This document shows positions 7,649 through 15,560 of a DNA stretch of 64,000 nt, piece after piece. Under the pieces are notes generated by a model. The model searched no databases and was not told where the DNA came from. It worked only from the letters and a program-made list of their open reading frames with translations. Numbering within the stretch: the first letter of the stretch is position 1; each line of letters starts with the position of its first letter. Location of the stretch: the NCBI GenBank assembly GCA_963749035.1, contig CAVVKW010000002.1:806001-870000 (forward strand). Reading direction: 5' to 3'. A program made the position numbers and the translations under genes. The DNA is from CAVVKW01 sp963749035. Lineage in GTDB: Bacteria; Verrucomicrobiota; Verrucomicrobiia; Chthoniobacterales; JAATET01.

Positions 7649-8905
7649 ATGAGCGACAAACCATTCTTCAGTAATCTCAAGTGCCGCGAGTGCGGACGTC
7701 TTTATCCCAAGGACGCGATTCACATCTGTGAATTCGACTTCGGCCCCCTCGAAGCCGCCTACGACTACGACGCCATCCGCGCCTCAATCAGCCGTGAGGT
7801 CATCGAATCGCGCCCGCAGAGCATGTGGCGCTACCGCGAGCTCCTTCCCATCGACGGTGCGCCGACCGTCGGCCTCCAGACCGGATTCACGCCCCTCGTC
7901 CGCGCCGACCGACTCGCCGAGCGCCTCGGAGTCAGCGAGCTCTACGTTAAAAATGACACCGTCAACTACCCGACGCTTTCCTTCAAAGACCGCGTCGTCT
8001 CCGTCGCCCTCAGCCGCGCCCGCGAACTCGGCTTCGAAGTCGTCGCCTGCGCCTCCACCGGCAATCTCGCCAACTCCGTCGCCGCCAACGCCGCTGCCGC
8101 CGGACTCAAATCCTACGTCCTCATCCCGTCAAACCTCGAGCAGAGCAAGGTCCAGGGTTCCCTCGTTTTCGGCACGAACGTCATCGGCATCGAAGGCCCC
8201 TACGATCAGGTCAACCGCCTGTGTTCCGAGATCGCGGGCAAATACGGCTGGGGCTTCGTCAACGTCAACCTCCGCCCGTATTACGCCGAGGGCAGCAAGT
8301 CCATGGGCTTCGAGATCGCCGAGCAGCTCGGCTGGAAACTCCCTCGCCACACCGTCATCCCGATGGCCAGCGGCTCGCTCCTGACCAAGATCTACAAAGC
8401 TTACACCGAGTTTCAGAAGGTCGGCATCCTCGATCACCAAACGTTCAGCGTCCACGGCGCGCAGGCCACCGGCTGCTCGCCGATCAGCGCCGCGCTCAAG
8501 AAGAACACCGACATCGTCAAGCCGGTCCCGAACCCCGACACCATCGTCAAATCGCTCGCGATCGGCACTCCCGCCGACGGTTACTACGCGATCCGCACGA
8601 TGAACGACACCGGCGGCAGCGCGGAAGATTGCTCCGACGCGGAAGTCGTCGACGGCATTCGCCTCCTCGCCGAGACGACCGGCATCTTCGCCGAGACCGC
8701 CGGCGGCACGACCGTTGCCTGCGCGAAGAAGCTCATCGATAGCGGCAAGATCCCGCGGGACGAGTCGATCGTCCTCTGCATCACGGGTCACGGACTGAAA
8801 ACGCAGGAAGCCGTCACCGGCAAAGTCGGCGAACCCCGCGTTATCAAACCAAGCCTCCGCGAATTCGAAGCCCTCATCGCCGACGAAGTCGCCGTCCCCG
8901 CCTGA
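7649..8905 (+). CDS. thrC: Threonine synthase-like PLP-dependent enzyme
   Basis: The 418-residue fold-type II PLP enzyme aligns by motif with threonine synthase, which converts O-phosphohomoserine to threonine and phosphate. The PLP lysine is K113 in SFKDR, the phosphate-binding loop is STGNLANS (136-143), and a glycine-rich cofactor loop is present. The N-terminal zinc-ribbon region (CRECGRLYP, then ICEFDFGPLE) has three cysteines (12, 15, 27), with aspartate or phenylalanine where the fourth usually stands. The start is ATG without a Shine-Dalgarno sequence. The long leader holds a SAM-type riboswitch and the next gene is a ThiS/MoaD-like sulfur carrier. Neither is expected for plain threonine synthesis, so a sulfhydrylase role making homocysteine from O-phosphohomoserine is a serious alternative. 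Family assignment is firm; the exact reaction is not. Confidence 0.88.
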   Translation: MSDKPFFSNLKCRECGRLYPKDAIHICEFDFGPLEAAYDYDAIRASISREVIESRPQSMWRYRELLPIDGAPTVGLQTGFTPLVRADRLAERLGVSELYVKNDTVNYPTLSFKDRVVSVALSRARELGFEVVACASTGNLANSVAANAAAAGLKSYVLIPSNLEQSKVQGSLVFGTNVIGIEGPYDQVNRLCSEIAGKYGWGFVNVNLRPYYAEGSKSMGFEIAEQLGWKLPRHTVIPMASGSLLTKIYKAYTEFQKVGILDHQTFSVHGAQATGCSPISAALKKNTDIVKPVPNPDTIVKSLAIGTPADGYYAIRTMNDTGGSAEDCSDAEVVDGIRLLAETTGIFAETAGGTTVACAKKLIDSGKIPRDESIVLCITGHGLKTQEAVTGKVGEPRVIKPSLREFEALIADEVAVPA

Positions 8906-8923
8906 CGCAACCTCTCAGCTCCT

Positions 8924-8951
8924 CTCAACTTTCAACTTTCAACTCCCAACT
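8924..8951 (+). repeat. Tandem heptamer (YYCAACT) x4 before the sulfur-carrier gene
   Basis: Four degenerate units, CTCAACT, TTCAACT, TTCAACT and CCCAACT, end seven bases before the ATG at 8959. There is no Shine-Dalgarno sequence between array and start. Orientation and copy number match the arrays before thrC and yebC. Confidence 0.85.
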
Positions 8952-8958
8952 GCATCAA

Positions 8959-9228
8959 ATGACCGTCCGTATCCCCACCCCACTCCGTAAACTCACCGGC
9001 GACCAGGAAGTCGTCACCGCCGCTGGCTCGACCGTCGGCGAGGTCCTCTCAAATCTCGAGAAAACCTACCCTGGCATCGGCGAGCGCATCACCGACGAGG
9101 ACGGCAAGGTCCGCCGCTTCGTGAACGTCTTCCTCAACGACGAAGACATCCGCTTCCTCGATAACACCGAGACCCCCGTGAGTGAGAGCGACGAACTCAG
9201 CATCGTCCCCGCCATCGCCGGCGGCTAG
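8959..9228 (+). CDS. ThiS/MoaD-family ubiquitin-like sulfur carrier protein
   Basis: An 89-residue beta-grasp protein ending in the Gly-Gly pair (residues 88-89) that E1-like enzymes adenylate and convert to a thiocarboxylate. Conserved family features include the N-terminal RIPTPLRKLTG strand, VGEVLSNLEKTYPGI helix and the ELSIVPAIAGG end. Length and the SIVPAIAGG ending resemble MoaD and CysO more than ThiS. No moaE, thiG or E1 activating enzyme lies in the window. Position 53 bases behind the thrC-like gene suggests it donates sulfide to that enzyme, as CysO does for CysM in mycobacteria; this is inferred from context. Some carriers of this type need C-terminal proteolysis, but here Gly-Gly is already terminal. 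Confidence 0.85.
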   Translation: MTVRIPTPLRKLTGDQEVVTAAGSTVGEVLSNLEKTYPGIGERITDEDGKVRRFVNVFLNDEDIRFLDNTETPVSESDELSIVPAIAGG

Positions 9229-9297
9229 TTCGCTTCCACCCGCGAGTTCCGAAGTTTTTCCTACTCGAACGCGGAGGCGGGTGTTCACTATCCCCCG

Positions 9298-10674
9298 ATG
9301 GAAAAGCTTTTCGGCACTGACGGCGTCCGCGGGACCGCCAACATTCACCCCGTTACCGCGGAGAACGCGCTCCGCCTCGGGCGCGCCGCCGCTCACGTTT
9401 TTAGCGGAAGCGGCGGCCCCGCCGCCCGCCACGACGGCCATCGGCCCAAGATCGTTCTCGGCAAGGACACCCGGCTCTCCGGCTACATGCTCGAGAACGC
9501 GATCGTCGCCGGGATCACGTCGCTCGGCGTCGACGTCCTCGTCATTGGCCCCCTCCCGACACCAGGCGTCGCCTACATCACCCGTTCTCTCCGCGCCGAC
9601 GCGGGCATCGTTCTTTCCGCTTCCCACAACCCCTACGCCGACAACGGCATCAAATTTTTCCGACACGACGGCTACAAGCTCGACGACCAGGTCGAGGCCC
9701 GCATCGAGCACCTCGTTTTCTCCGGCGAGATCGACAATATCCGCCCGACCGCCGGCAAAATCGGTCGCGCCACCCGCATCGACGACGCCCTTGGCCGCTA
9801 CGTCGAGCAGGCCAAGCAATCCTTCCCCCGCGGTCGCACCCTCGAGTCCCTGAAAATCGTCGCCGATTGCGCCAATGGTGCCGCCTACAAATCGACGCCC
9901 TGCATCCTCCGCGAACTTGGCGCCGACCTCACCGTCTTCCACAACGCCCCCAACGGCACGAACATCAACGCCGACTGCGGCAGCACCTACCCCGAGGAAA
10001 TCGCCCGCCTCGTTTCGGAAAACGGTGCCGACATCGGCATCAGCCACGACGGCGACGCCGACCGCGTCCTCCTCGCCGACGAGACCGGCACGGTCGTCGA
10101 CGGCGACGAGATCCTCGCCATCGCCGCCATCGAGCACCTCAAGCGCAACACTCTCTCCGGCCAGACCCTCGTTTCCACGATCATGAGTAATTACGGCCTC
10201 GAAGAAGCCCTTTCCCCCCACGGCGGTCAGGTCATCCGCACGAAGGTTGGCGATCGCTACGTCATCGAAGAAATGATGCGCGGCGACTACAACGTCGGCG
10301 GCGAGCAGAGCGGGCACATGATCTTCCGCGACTTCTCCACCACCGGCGACGGCATCGTCAGCGCCCTCCAGATCCTCGACATCATGCTCGCCACCGGCAA
10401 GCCACTCAGCGAGCTCAAGGGCCAGCTCAAGAAATACCCTCAAGCGCAGCGCAACCTGAAGGTCCGGGAGAAGCCCCCGATCGATTCTCTGGACACCGTC
10501 AACCAGCTCGTCGCCGAGACCGAGTCCGCTCTCCAAGGGAAAGGGCGCGTGCTCCTCCGCTACAGCGGGACGGAGCCCAAGATCCGTCTCCTCATCGAAG
10601 GTCGCGACGAAGACCTCATCAACGCCCACGCCGATAAGATCACCGCTGCCCTCACCGAGAAGATCGGCGCCTAG
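9298..10674 (+). CDS. glmM: Phosphoglucosamine mutase
   Basis: Interconverts glucosamine-6-phosphate and glucosamine-1-phosphate in the cytoplasm for UDP-GlcNAc, and so for peptidoglycan and lipopolysaccharide. At 458 residues it has normal length. Motifs include FGTDGVRG near the N-terminus (5-12), the phosphoserine loop LSASHNP (106-112, S109), the metal-binding DGDADR, and RYSGTEPKIR in the C-terminal phosphate-binding domain. The leader lacks a Shine-Dalgarno sequence. It may be read through from thrC-thiS (69-base gap) or have its own promoter. Confidence 0.96.
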   Translation: MEKLFGTDGVRGTANIHPVTAENALRLGRAAAHVFSGSGGPAARHDGHRPKIVLGKDTRLSGYMLENAIVAGITSLGVDVLVIGPLPTPGVAYITRSLRADAGIVLSASHNPYADNGIKFFRHDGYKLDDQVEARIEHLVFSGEIDNIRPTAGKIGRATRIDDALGRYVEQAKQSFPRGRTLESLKIVADCANGAAYKSTPCILRELGADLTVFHNAPNGTNINADCGSTYPEEIARLVSENGADIGISHDGDADRVLLADETGTVVDGDEILAIAAIEHLKRNTLSGQTLVSTIMSNYGLEEALSPHGGQVIRTKVGDRYVIEEMMRGDYNVGGEQSGHMIFRDFSTTGDGIVSALQILDIMLATGKPLSELKGQLKKYPQAQRNLKVREKPPIDSLDTVNQLVAETESALQGKGRVLLRYSGTEPKIRLLIEGRDEDLINAHADKITAALTEKIGA

Positions 10675-10719
10675 ATTTCCCATCCGTCACCGTCCACCAA
10701 TCCTAAAACTCACAATCCC

Positions 10720-11232
10720 ATGCTCCGCGCCGTCTCGATCCTGCTCACCACCCTCGCGATCACCTTCACTTCTCACGCCCAGAGTGTGACGCTTCTCGAA
10801 GCCATCGCCGTTCTCCCGCCCGAGTATCGTAACGGCATCCTCAAGGTCTCCGCCGACGAGGCCAACCCCAACCCGTCGACCTGGTATTTCCAGGCTCGGA
10901 ACGCCGCGAAAGCCAGCGACGTCTATTCGCTCGAAGTCACCGACGGAGCCCTCGACGTCGAGAAGCCATCATTCAATTTGAGCATCCTTCTCGGCCAGAC
11001 GACTCCCATCGACGTCTCTCGGCTCGAACTCGATACTCCCGGACTCTGGCGAGTCATCTCCGCCAACACAGCCAGCAGCGGCCGCGGCGTTTACAGTGCC
11101 AGCTACAAGCTCAGCCAGACCGGCGACAACGCTGCGCCAGTCTGGCAGGTCTGGTGCTACGATTCCAACGGCGACGAAATCGCCGAGCTCAACGTCCTCG
11201 CCACCACGGGTGCCGTCACGTCGATCCGCTGA
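10720..11232 (+). CDS. Secreted hypothetical protein
   Basis: The 170-residue protein has a clear Sec signal peptide (MLRAVSILLTTLAITFTSHA, cleavage probably after A20). The rest is a small soluble, beta-rich domain without cysteines or recognisable motifs. It begins with an acidic helix region (LLEAIAVLPPEYRNGIL). It follows glmM by 45 bases on the same strand. Function unknown. Confidence 0.7.
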   Translation: MLRAVSILLTTLAITFTSHAQSVTLLEAIAVLPPEYRNGILKVSADEANPNPSTWYFQARNAAKASDVYSLEVTDGALDVEKPSFNLSILLGQTTPIDVSRLELDTPGLWRVISANTASSGRGVYSASYKLSQTGDNAAPVWQVWCYDSNGDEIAELNVLATTGAVTSIR

Positions 11233-11314
11233 TCACTCGGAGGCAGCCAACCACCGTGGCGGGGTCTCCCTGCCGATCACCCAACCCTTTGCCCCGAACA
11301 AATCAGCCGTCGGA

Positions 11315-12379
11315 CTACGCGACCGTCACCTCGTCGCACAGGTAAACGTCCTGCACCGCGTTGAGAATTTTCACTCCCTCGTCCATCGGACGCTGGAAGG
11401 CTTTCCGCCCGGTGATCAGGCCCATGCCGCCAGCCCGTTTGTTGATGACAGCCGTCCGCACGGCTTCGGCAAAGTCGCTTTTGCCCGACGCACCACCGCT
11501 ATTGATCAGGCCAGCGCGGCCCATGAACGAATTCACGACCTGATACCGGCAGAGGTCGATCGGATGGTCGGTCGTTAGCTCCGAGTAAATTCGTTCGTCG
11601 AGCTTCCCGTAGCTCGAATCGCCCGAGTTCAACGCCAGATAGCCGCCGTTATTCTCCGGCAACTTTTGCTTCACGATGTCGGCCTGAATCGTGGATCCGA
11701 TGTGATTCGCCTGGCCGGTGAGGTCGGCTGACAAATGGTAATCTTTGTCTTTCTTGAACTCGGGATTGCGCAGGTAACACCACAGCACCGTCGCCATCCC
11801 GAGATCGTGCGCGTGCGCGAAGGCTTCCGCGATCTGCACGATCTCCGCCCCCGCGTCCTCTGAGCCAAAGTAAATCGTCGCCCCGACGGCCGCCGCCCCC
11901 ATGTCGTGGGCCTGGCTGATCGTGCCGAACAAAATCTCCTTCGAGACGTTCGGGTAAGTCAGCAGTTCGTTGTGATTGATCTTCACCAAAAACGGAATCT
12001 TGTGGGCGTATCTCCGCGCGACCGCGCCGAGCACACCGTAGGTCGAAGCCACCGCGTTGCAGCCGCCTTCCAGCGCCAGCTTCACGATGTTCTCCGGATC
12101 AAAGTAAATCGGGTTTTTGGCAAAACTCGCACCCGCCGAGTGCTCGATCCCCTGATCGACCGGCAAAATCGAGACGTATCCCGTCCCCGCCAATCGCCCG
12201 GACGTCAGAATCCAGTTCAGGTTGTTGAGAACCCGCTGGTTTCGATTCGTCGGAGTAAAAATCCGATCGACCCAATCTCCTCCCGGCAAGTGAAGCAGAT
12301 CTTTGGACACGGTCTGACATTGGTGGCCGAGCAACGAATCCGCTTCGTCGCCGAGATGTTTGGAAATCGAATCGATCAT
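11315..12379 (-). CDS. fbaB: Class I fructose-bisphosphate aldolase, DhnA type
   Basis: Cleaves fructose-1,6-bisphosphate to dihydroxyacetone phosphate and glyceraldehyde-3-phosphate through a lysine Schiff base. The DhnA/FbaB family is recognised from SILPVDQGIEHSAGASF, the FLVKINHNELLTYP strand, GAAAVGATIYFGS and the C-terminal NSGGASG phosphate loop. The chosen start is the ATG at 12379 (MIDSISKHL; 354 residues). The frame runs 23 codons further to a TTG, but that overlaps the XRE gene's upstream stop region. It stops convergently with the secreted hypothetical. A class II aldolase lies 0.8 kb away on the same strand. Confidence 0.92.
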   Translation of the reverse strand: MIDSISKHLGDEADSLLGHQCQTVSKDLLHLPGGDWVDRIFTPTNRNQRVLNNLNWILTSGRLAGTGYVSILPVDQGIEHSAGASFAKNPIYFDPENIVKLALEGGCNAVASTYGVLGAVARRYAHKIPFLVKINHNELLTYPNVSKEILFGTISQAHDMGAAAVGATIYFGSEDAGAEIVQIAEAFAHAHDLGMATVLWCYLRNPEFKKDKDYHLSADLTGQANHIGSTIQADIVKQKLPENNGGYLALNSGDSSYGKLDERIYSELTTDHPIDLCRYQVVNSFMGRAGLINSGGASGKSDFAEAVRTAVINKRAGGMGLITGRKAFQRPMDEGVKILNAVQDVYLCDEVTVA

Positions 12380-12437
12380 GGGGTGGAAGGGATGCACTTC
12401 AGAGAGCACACCCCCGGAACGCCGCTGTAAAGCTCGT

Positions 12438-12671
12438 TCACTTCCCAATCAAGTCCTCGACTGGATCCACCCGCCCGCCGTGAGGATTCACGAAGACGTC
12501 TTCTACCGACTGATCAAATACCGCCGCGATCCGGTAAGCCAGATCGAGCGAAGGACTGTGTTTTCCGGTCTCCAACGCGTTCACTGCCTGCCGGGAAACC
12601 CCCAGCTCACGACTGAGCCGATCCTGCGTCCAATTCCGCTCCGCCCGCAAGACCTTCAGCCGATTCTTCAT
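12438..12671 (-). CDS. Small XRE-family (Cro/CI) transcriptional regulator
   Basis: A 77-residue, single-domain helix-turn-helix protein. The HTH spans about residues 5-57, with WTQDRLSRELGVSRQAVNAL as helices 2-3. This is the compact YozG-like class that controls its own operon. Its ATG shares one base with the TGA of the upstream membrane-protein gene (TGATG), so the two are co-translated. Inverted repeats in front of the operon are the likely operators. The longer open frame upstream is the membrane gene in another frame. Confidence 0.88.
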   Translation of the reverse strand: MKNRLKVLRAERNWTQDRLSRELGVSRQAVNALETGKHSPSLDLAYRIAAVFDQSVEDVFVNPHGGRVDPVEDLIGK

Positions 12672-13075
12672 CAGTGCGACGTCCGGATCAGTGGCGTGAC
12701 CATTCCAAATGCCAGCCAGAAACTCGGATAGAGCAGAATCGCGGGCAGGTGGGGAGCCTGGGCATAGACCTCGGCCAAACCCCAGACGCTGAAAAACGCC
12801 ATCACGATCCCGCTCGCCACGATAAACCGCTTCGCCAGTATCGTTCGCAGAAATTCGTCGCTGTCGCGCAGCAGCACCAACGTCGCCCAGAGCTGACCGA
12901 CGATCGGCGCCGCCACCGCGAGCGCAAAGATCAGCGCACCCGGTTGCCGCAAGTCGTCGAAGACCCCGGCGATCGCAGCGACGTTGATCGCCACATATCC
13001 GCCCATAAATAGCCAGGTGCGGCGGACGCATTTCTGAACTGCGTTGAAAGTCTTCGAGTCATGCTTGCTTTTCAT
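12671..13075 (-). CDS. Four-helix membrane protein paired with XRE regulator
   Basis: A 134-residue protein with a charged N-terminus (MKSKHDSKTFNAVQK) and four membrane segments at about 20-38, 46-66, 83-103 and 109-127, with short polar loops. No catalytic motif is visible. It is first in a two-gene operon with the XRE regulator (one-base overlap). Such XRE/small-membrane-protein modules are widespread in bacteria and of largely unknown purpose. The membrane partner might sense envelope state or be the regulated effector. Confidence 0.75.
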   Translation of the reverse strand: MKSKHDSKTFNAVQKCVRRTWLFMGGYVAINVAAIAGVFDDLRQPGALIFALAVAAPIVGQLWATLVLLRDSDEFLRTILAKRFIVASGIVMAFFSVWGLAEVYAQAPHLPAILLYPSFWLAFGMVTPLIRTSH

Positions 13076-13077
13076 TA

Positions 13078-13122
13078 TGTCAACACAACCTGACAGAGCG
13101 AGATGTCAAGTCAACGTGACTT
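13078..13122 (-). promoter_or_regulatory. Candidate operator repeats of the XRE/membrane module
   Basis: Two copies of the pattern TGTCA-N8-TGACW lie just upstream of the first start codon: 13078-13095 (TGTCA...TGACA, perfect arms) and 13104-13121 (TGTCA...TGACT), 26 bases apart. The second includes a 6-base-arm palindrome AAGTCA-ACG-TGACTT at 13108-13122. Spacing near 2.5 helical turns and position over the start suit autorepression by the XRE protein. Confidence 0.55.
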
Positions 13123-13176
13123 TTTGCGGCCTAATTTGACGTCCTGGCTGGCTGAAGCGGCGGCGAGAGTGTCCGC

Positions 13177-14250
13177 CTACGCGTTCCGTCCGATGCAGTT
13201 CAGGTCCTCGAACGACTGCACGAGACGCTTCGTGAACGCCCCCTCAGCCGCCCCGAGCCAGACGCGCGGGTCGTATTGCTTCTTGTTCGGAGCGTCCGCA
13301 CCCTTCGGGTTGCCGATTTGACCTTGCAGGAAGTCGTGGTTGGCCGCCTCGTATTCGCGCACCCCGTCCCAGAACGCCCACTGGAGATCCGTGTCGAGGT
13401 TCATCTTGATCGCGCCGTATCCGATCGCTTCCCGGATCTCTTCCTTCGATGAGCCCGACCCGCCGTGAAACACGAAGTTGACCGGCTTCGGACCCGTTCC
13501 GAATTTTCTCTCAATGTATTCCTGCGAGTCGCGGAGAATGGTCGGCTTGAGCTTCACGTTCCCCGGCTTGTAAACGCCGTGAACGTTTCCGAAAGCAGCC
13601 GCCACCGTGAAATTTGGACTCACTGCGCTGAGCGCTTCGTACATTGCAGCGACCTCCTCGGGCTGAGTGTAGAGCCGGGATTCGTCGACGTCCGTGTTGT
13701 CCACACCGTCCTCTTCGCCGCCCGTCACACCGAGTTCGATTTCGAGAGTCATTCCCATCCTCGCCATCCGCTCAAAATAGCGCGTGCAGACTTCGACGTT
13801 TTCCTCGAGCGGCTCCTCGGAGAGATCCAGCATGTGTGAGCTGTAAAGGGGCTGTCCCGTCGCCGCGAACGCCGCCTCGCTGGCATCCAACAACCCGTCG
13901 ATCCAAGGCAGCAATTTCTTCGCGCAGTGATCGGTGTTCAAGACGACCGGCACGCCGTAAGCCTTCGCCGCTTGATCCACGTATGTCGCCCCCGCGACCC
14001 CGCCCAGGACGGGTCCAAGTTGATTGTCGCCCTTGATGCCCTTCCCGATGAAAAACTGCGCTCCGCCGTTGGAAAATTGGACCATCATCGGCGAATCGAC
14101 CTCCCGGGCCGCCGCCAAAGCTGCGTTCACCGAATGCGACCCGATGCAATTCACCGCCGGCAGCGCGAAACCCTCAGCCTTCGCCGTATCCAGCAGAGAT
14201 TTCACTTCATCGCCAAAAAGAACACCCGCACGAAAACGTTTTTCACTCAT
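13177..14250 (-). CDS. fbaA: Class II (zinc) fructose-bisphosphate aldolase
   Basis: A 357-residue metal-dependent aldolase of the class IIA type, the same reaction as the neighbouring class I enzyme by a zinc-enolate mechanism. Key segments are LNTDHCAKKLLPW with the zinc histidine, ELGVTGGEEDGVDN, AAFGNVHGVYKPGNVKL, and the phosphate loop FHGGSGSS. The start is the ATG at 14250 (MSEKRF), with AGGAA 9 bases upstream; the frame continues to a GTG six codons earlier. It is divergent from yebC, and the intergenic region holds a heptamer array pointing toward yebC. Confidence 0.95.
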   Translation of the reverse strand: MSEKRFRAGVLFGDEVKSLLDTAKAEGFALPAVNCIGSHSVNAALAAAREVDSPMMVQFSNGGAQFFIGKGIKGDNQLGPVLGGVAGATYVDQAAKAYGVPVVLNTDHCAKKLLPWIDGLLDASEAAFAATGQPLYSSHMLDLSEEPLEENVEVCTRYFERMARMGMTLEIELGVTGGEEDGVDNTDVDESRLYTQPEEVAAMYEALSAVSPNFTVAAAFGNVHGVYKPGNVKLKPTILRDSQEYIERKFGTGPKPVNFVFHGGSGSSKEEIREAIGYGAIKMNLDTDLQWAFWDGVREYEAANHDFLQGQIGNPKGADAPNKKQYDPRVWLGAAEGAFTKRLVQSFEDLNCIGRNA

Positions 14251-14331
14251 TCCAAAAATTCCTACCACACCCTCCCGCCTTGCGTCCCATTAAAAACCAG
14301 CGCATCAAAGGCACCCCTCAGTTCTCCCCCA

Positions 14332-14359
14332 CCCAACTCCCAACCCTCAACTCTCAACC
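14332..14359 (+). repeat. Tandem heptamer (YYCAACY) x4 before yebC
   Basis: Units CCCAACT, CCCAACC, CTCAACT and CTCAACC run toward the ATG at 14366 and end six bases before it. No Shine-Dalgarno sequence is present. This is the third four-unit array of the same motif and orientation in the window. Confidence 0.85.
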
Positions 14360-14365
14360 AATCCA

Positions 14366-15097
14366 ATGGGTCGACAATGGCTCCACTCCAAAAAAGAAGC
14401 GGCGCACCTCAAAAAGGGGCAGGCCGTCGGCAAGCTCGTGAAAGAAATCATGGTCGCCGCCAAGCAGGGCGGAGCCGATCCCGCCGCGAACGCCCGACTT
14501 TTCGCCGCCATCGAGAAGGCCCGTAAGCAAAGCGTCACCCGCGATGCCATCGAGCGCGCCGTCAACAAAGGTGCCGGCATCGGCGACGACAAGCTCGTCC
14601 TCGATCACGTCGTCTTCGAAGGCTACGCCCCGCACAAGATTCCCGTTATCGTCGAAGTCCTCACGGACAACAACAACCGCACCGCCCCCGAGATTCGCGT
14701 TCTCTTCAAAGCCGCCCAGCTCGGCGCGCCCGGCAGCAACAAGTTCCTCTTCGATCACGTCGGCCTCGTCGAGGCCCACCACCCCGATATCAGCATCGAC
14801 CGCGAGGAAGCCGCCATCGAAGCCGGAGCGGACGAAGTCGAACCCCTCACCGCCGACGAAAACGACGACATCCCACCCGACGTCGCCGGTGCCCGCTTCA
14901 TCACCGAACGCACGGCCACTGCCGCCGCGTCGACTTGGCTTAGTGAAAATGGCTGGACCGTCGTCACTTCGGAACTCGGCTACGTCCCGAAGCAATTTCC
15001 CGACATCAGCGAAGAGCAAAGCTCCGAGGTCGCCGAGTTCCTCGAAGCCCTCGATGCCCACGACGACGTTCACCGCGTCTGGGCCGCTCTCAGGTAG
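14366..15097 (+). CDS. YebC/PmpR-family protein
   Basis: The 243-residue protein matches the YebC/TACO1 family: a basic N-terminal helical bundle (WLHSKKEAAHLKKGQAVGKL), the VKEIMVAAKQGGADPAANARL segment split by the conserved GG, DAIERAVNKG, and two alpha/beta domains. Family members were described as DNA-binding regulators. More recent work ties them to translation, resolving ribosome stalls on proline tracts. The start lies directly behind a heptamer array. Confidence 0.93.
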   Translation: MGRQWLHSKKEAAHLKKGQAVGKLVKEIMVAAKQGGADPAANARLFAAIEKARKQSVTRDAIERAVNKGAGIGDDKLVLDHVVFEGYAPHKIPVIVEVLTDNNNRTAPEIRVLFKAAQLGAPGSNKFLFDHVGLVEAHHPDISIDREEAAIEAGADEVEPLTADENDDIPPDVAGARFITERTATAAASTWLSENGWTVVTSELGYVPKQFPDISEEQSSEVAEFLEALDAHDDVHRVWAALR

Positions 15098-15162
15098 GAC
15101 GCGATTTGGCAACCTGACGCCCGGCACTTGATACCAAGCCGCTTTTAACGGATAGGTCACCC

Positions 15163-15540
15163 ATGGCAGTAGTGGAAAAAGACGGCATTCAGTATCGGGT
15201 CGGCAACGAAAAGCTCATCCGCATCTCGGAATCCGCCGGCACCAAGCTCCGCTCGCTCCTCACCCGCCAAGGCCGGATGGAAAACGGTGGTCTGCGCGTC
15301 GCCGTGATCGGTGGCGGGTGCTCCGGCCTCCAATACAAAATGGATCTCGTCGACGGCCCCGCCAATCGCGATATCCTCGTCGAGTCACGGGAAGTCCGCG
15401 TCGTCGTGGATCCTAAGACCGCTCTGTTCGTTAGCGGATCGGAACTCGACTACAGCGACGATCTTCAGAAAGGCGGATTCAAAGTCACGAATCCCAACGC
15501 CGTCGCGCACTGTTCCTGCGGCGAGAGCTTCTCAGCTTAA
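15163..15540 (+). CDS. A-type iron-sulfur carrier (IscA/ErpA/SufA family)
   Basis: A 125-residue HesB/IscA-domain protein with the three invariant cysteines: C53 in GGGCSGLQY and C117/C119 in the C-terminal HCSCGESF. It accepts or delivers Fe-S clusters to apoproteins. The N-terminus is about 15 residues longer than typical ErpA. No isc or suf operon is adjacent, so the precise orthology cannot be fixed. It follows yebC by 65 bases. Confidence 0.93.
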   Translation: MAVVEKDGIQYRVGNEKLIRISESAGTKLRSLLTRQGRMENGGLRVAVIGGGCSGLQYKMDLVDGPANRDILVESREVRVVVDPKTALFVSGSELDYSDDLQKGGFKVTNPNAVAHCSCGESFSA

Positions 15541-15560
15541 CCAGCTTATCCAGAGCGGCC

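Noticed and set aside
9229..9297. Hairpin between the sulfur-carrier gene and glmM as a terminator
   Set aside because: The stem (CCGC and GTTC arms) is interrupted by a bulge and no T-run follows it.
9049..10683. A 544-residue minus-strand open frame opposite thiS and glmM
   Set aside because: Antisense of two conserved genes, composition biased to Val, Asp and Glu, no domain.
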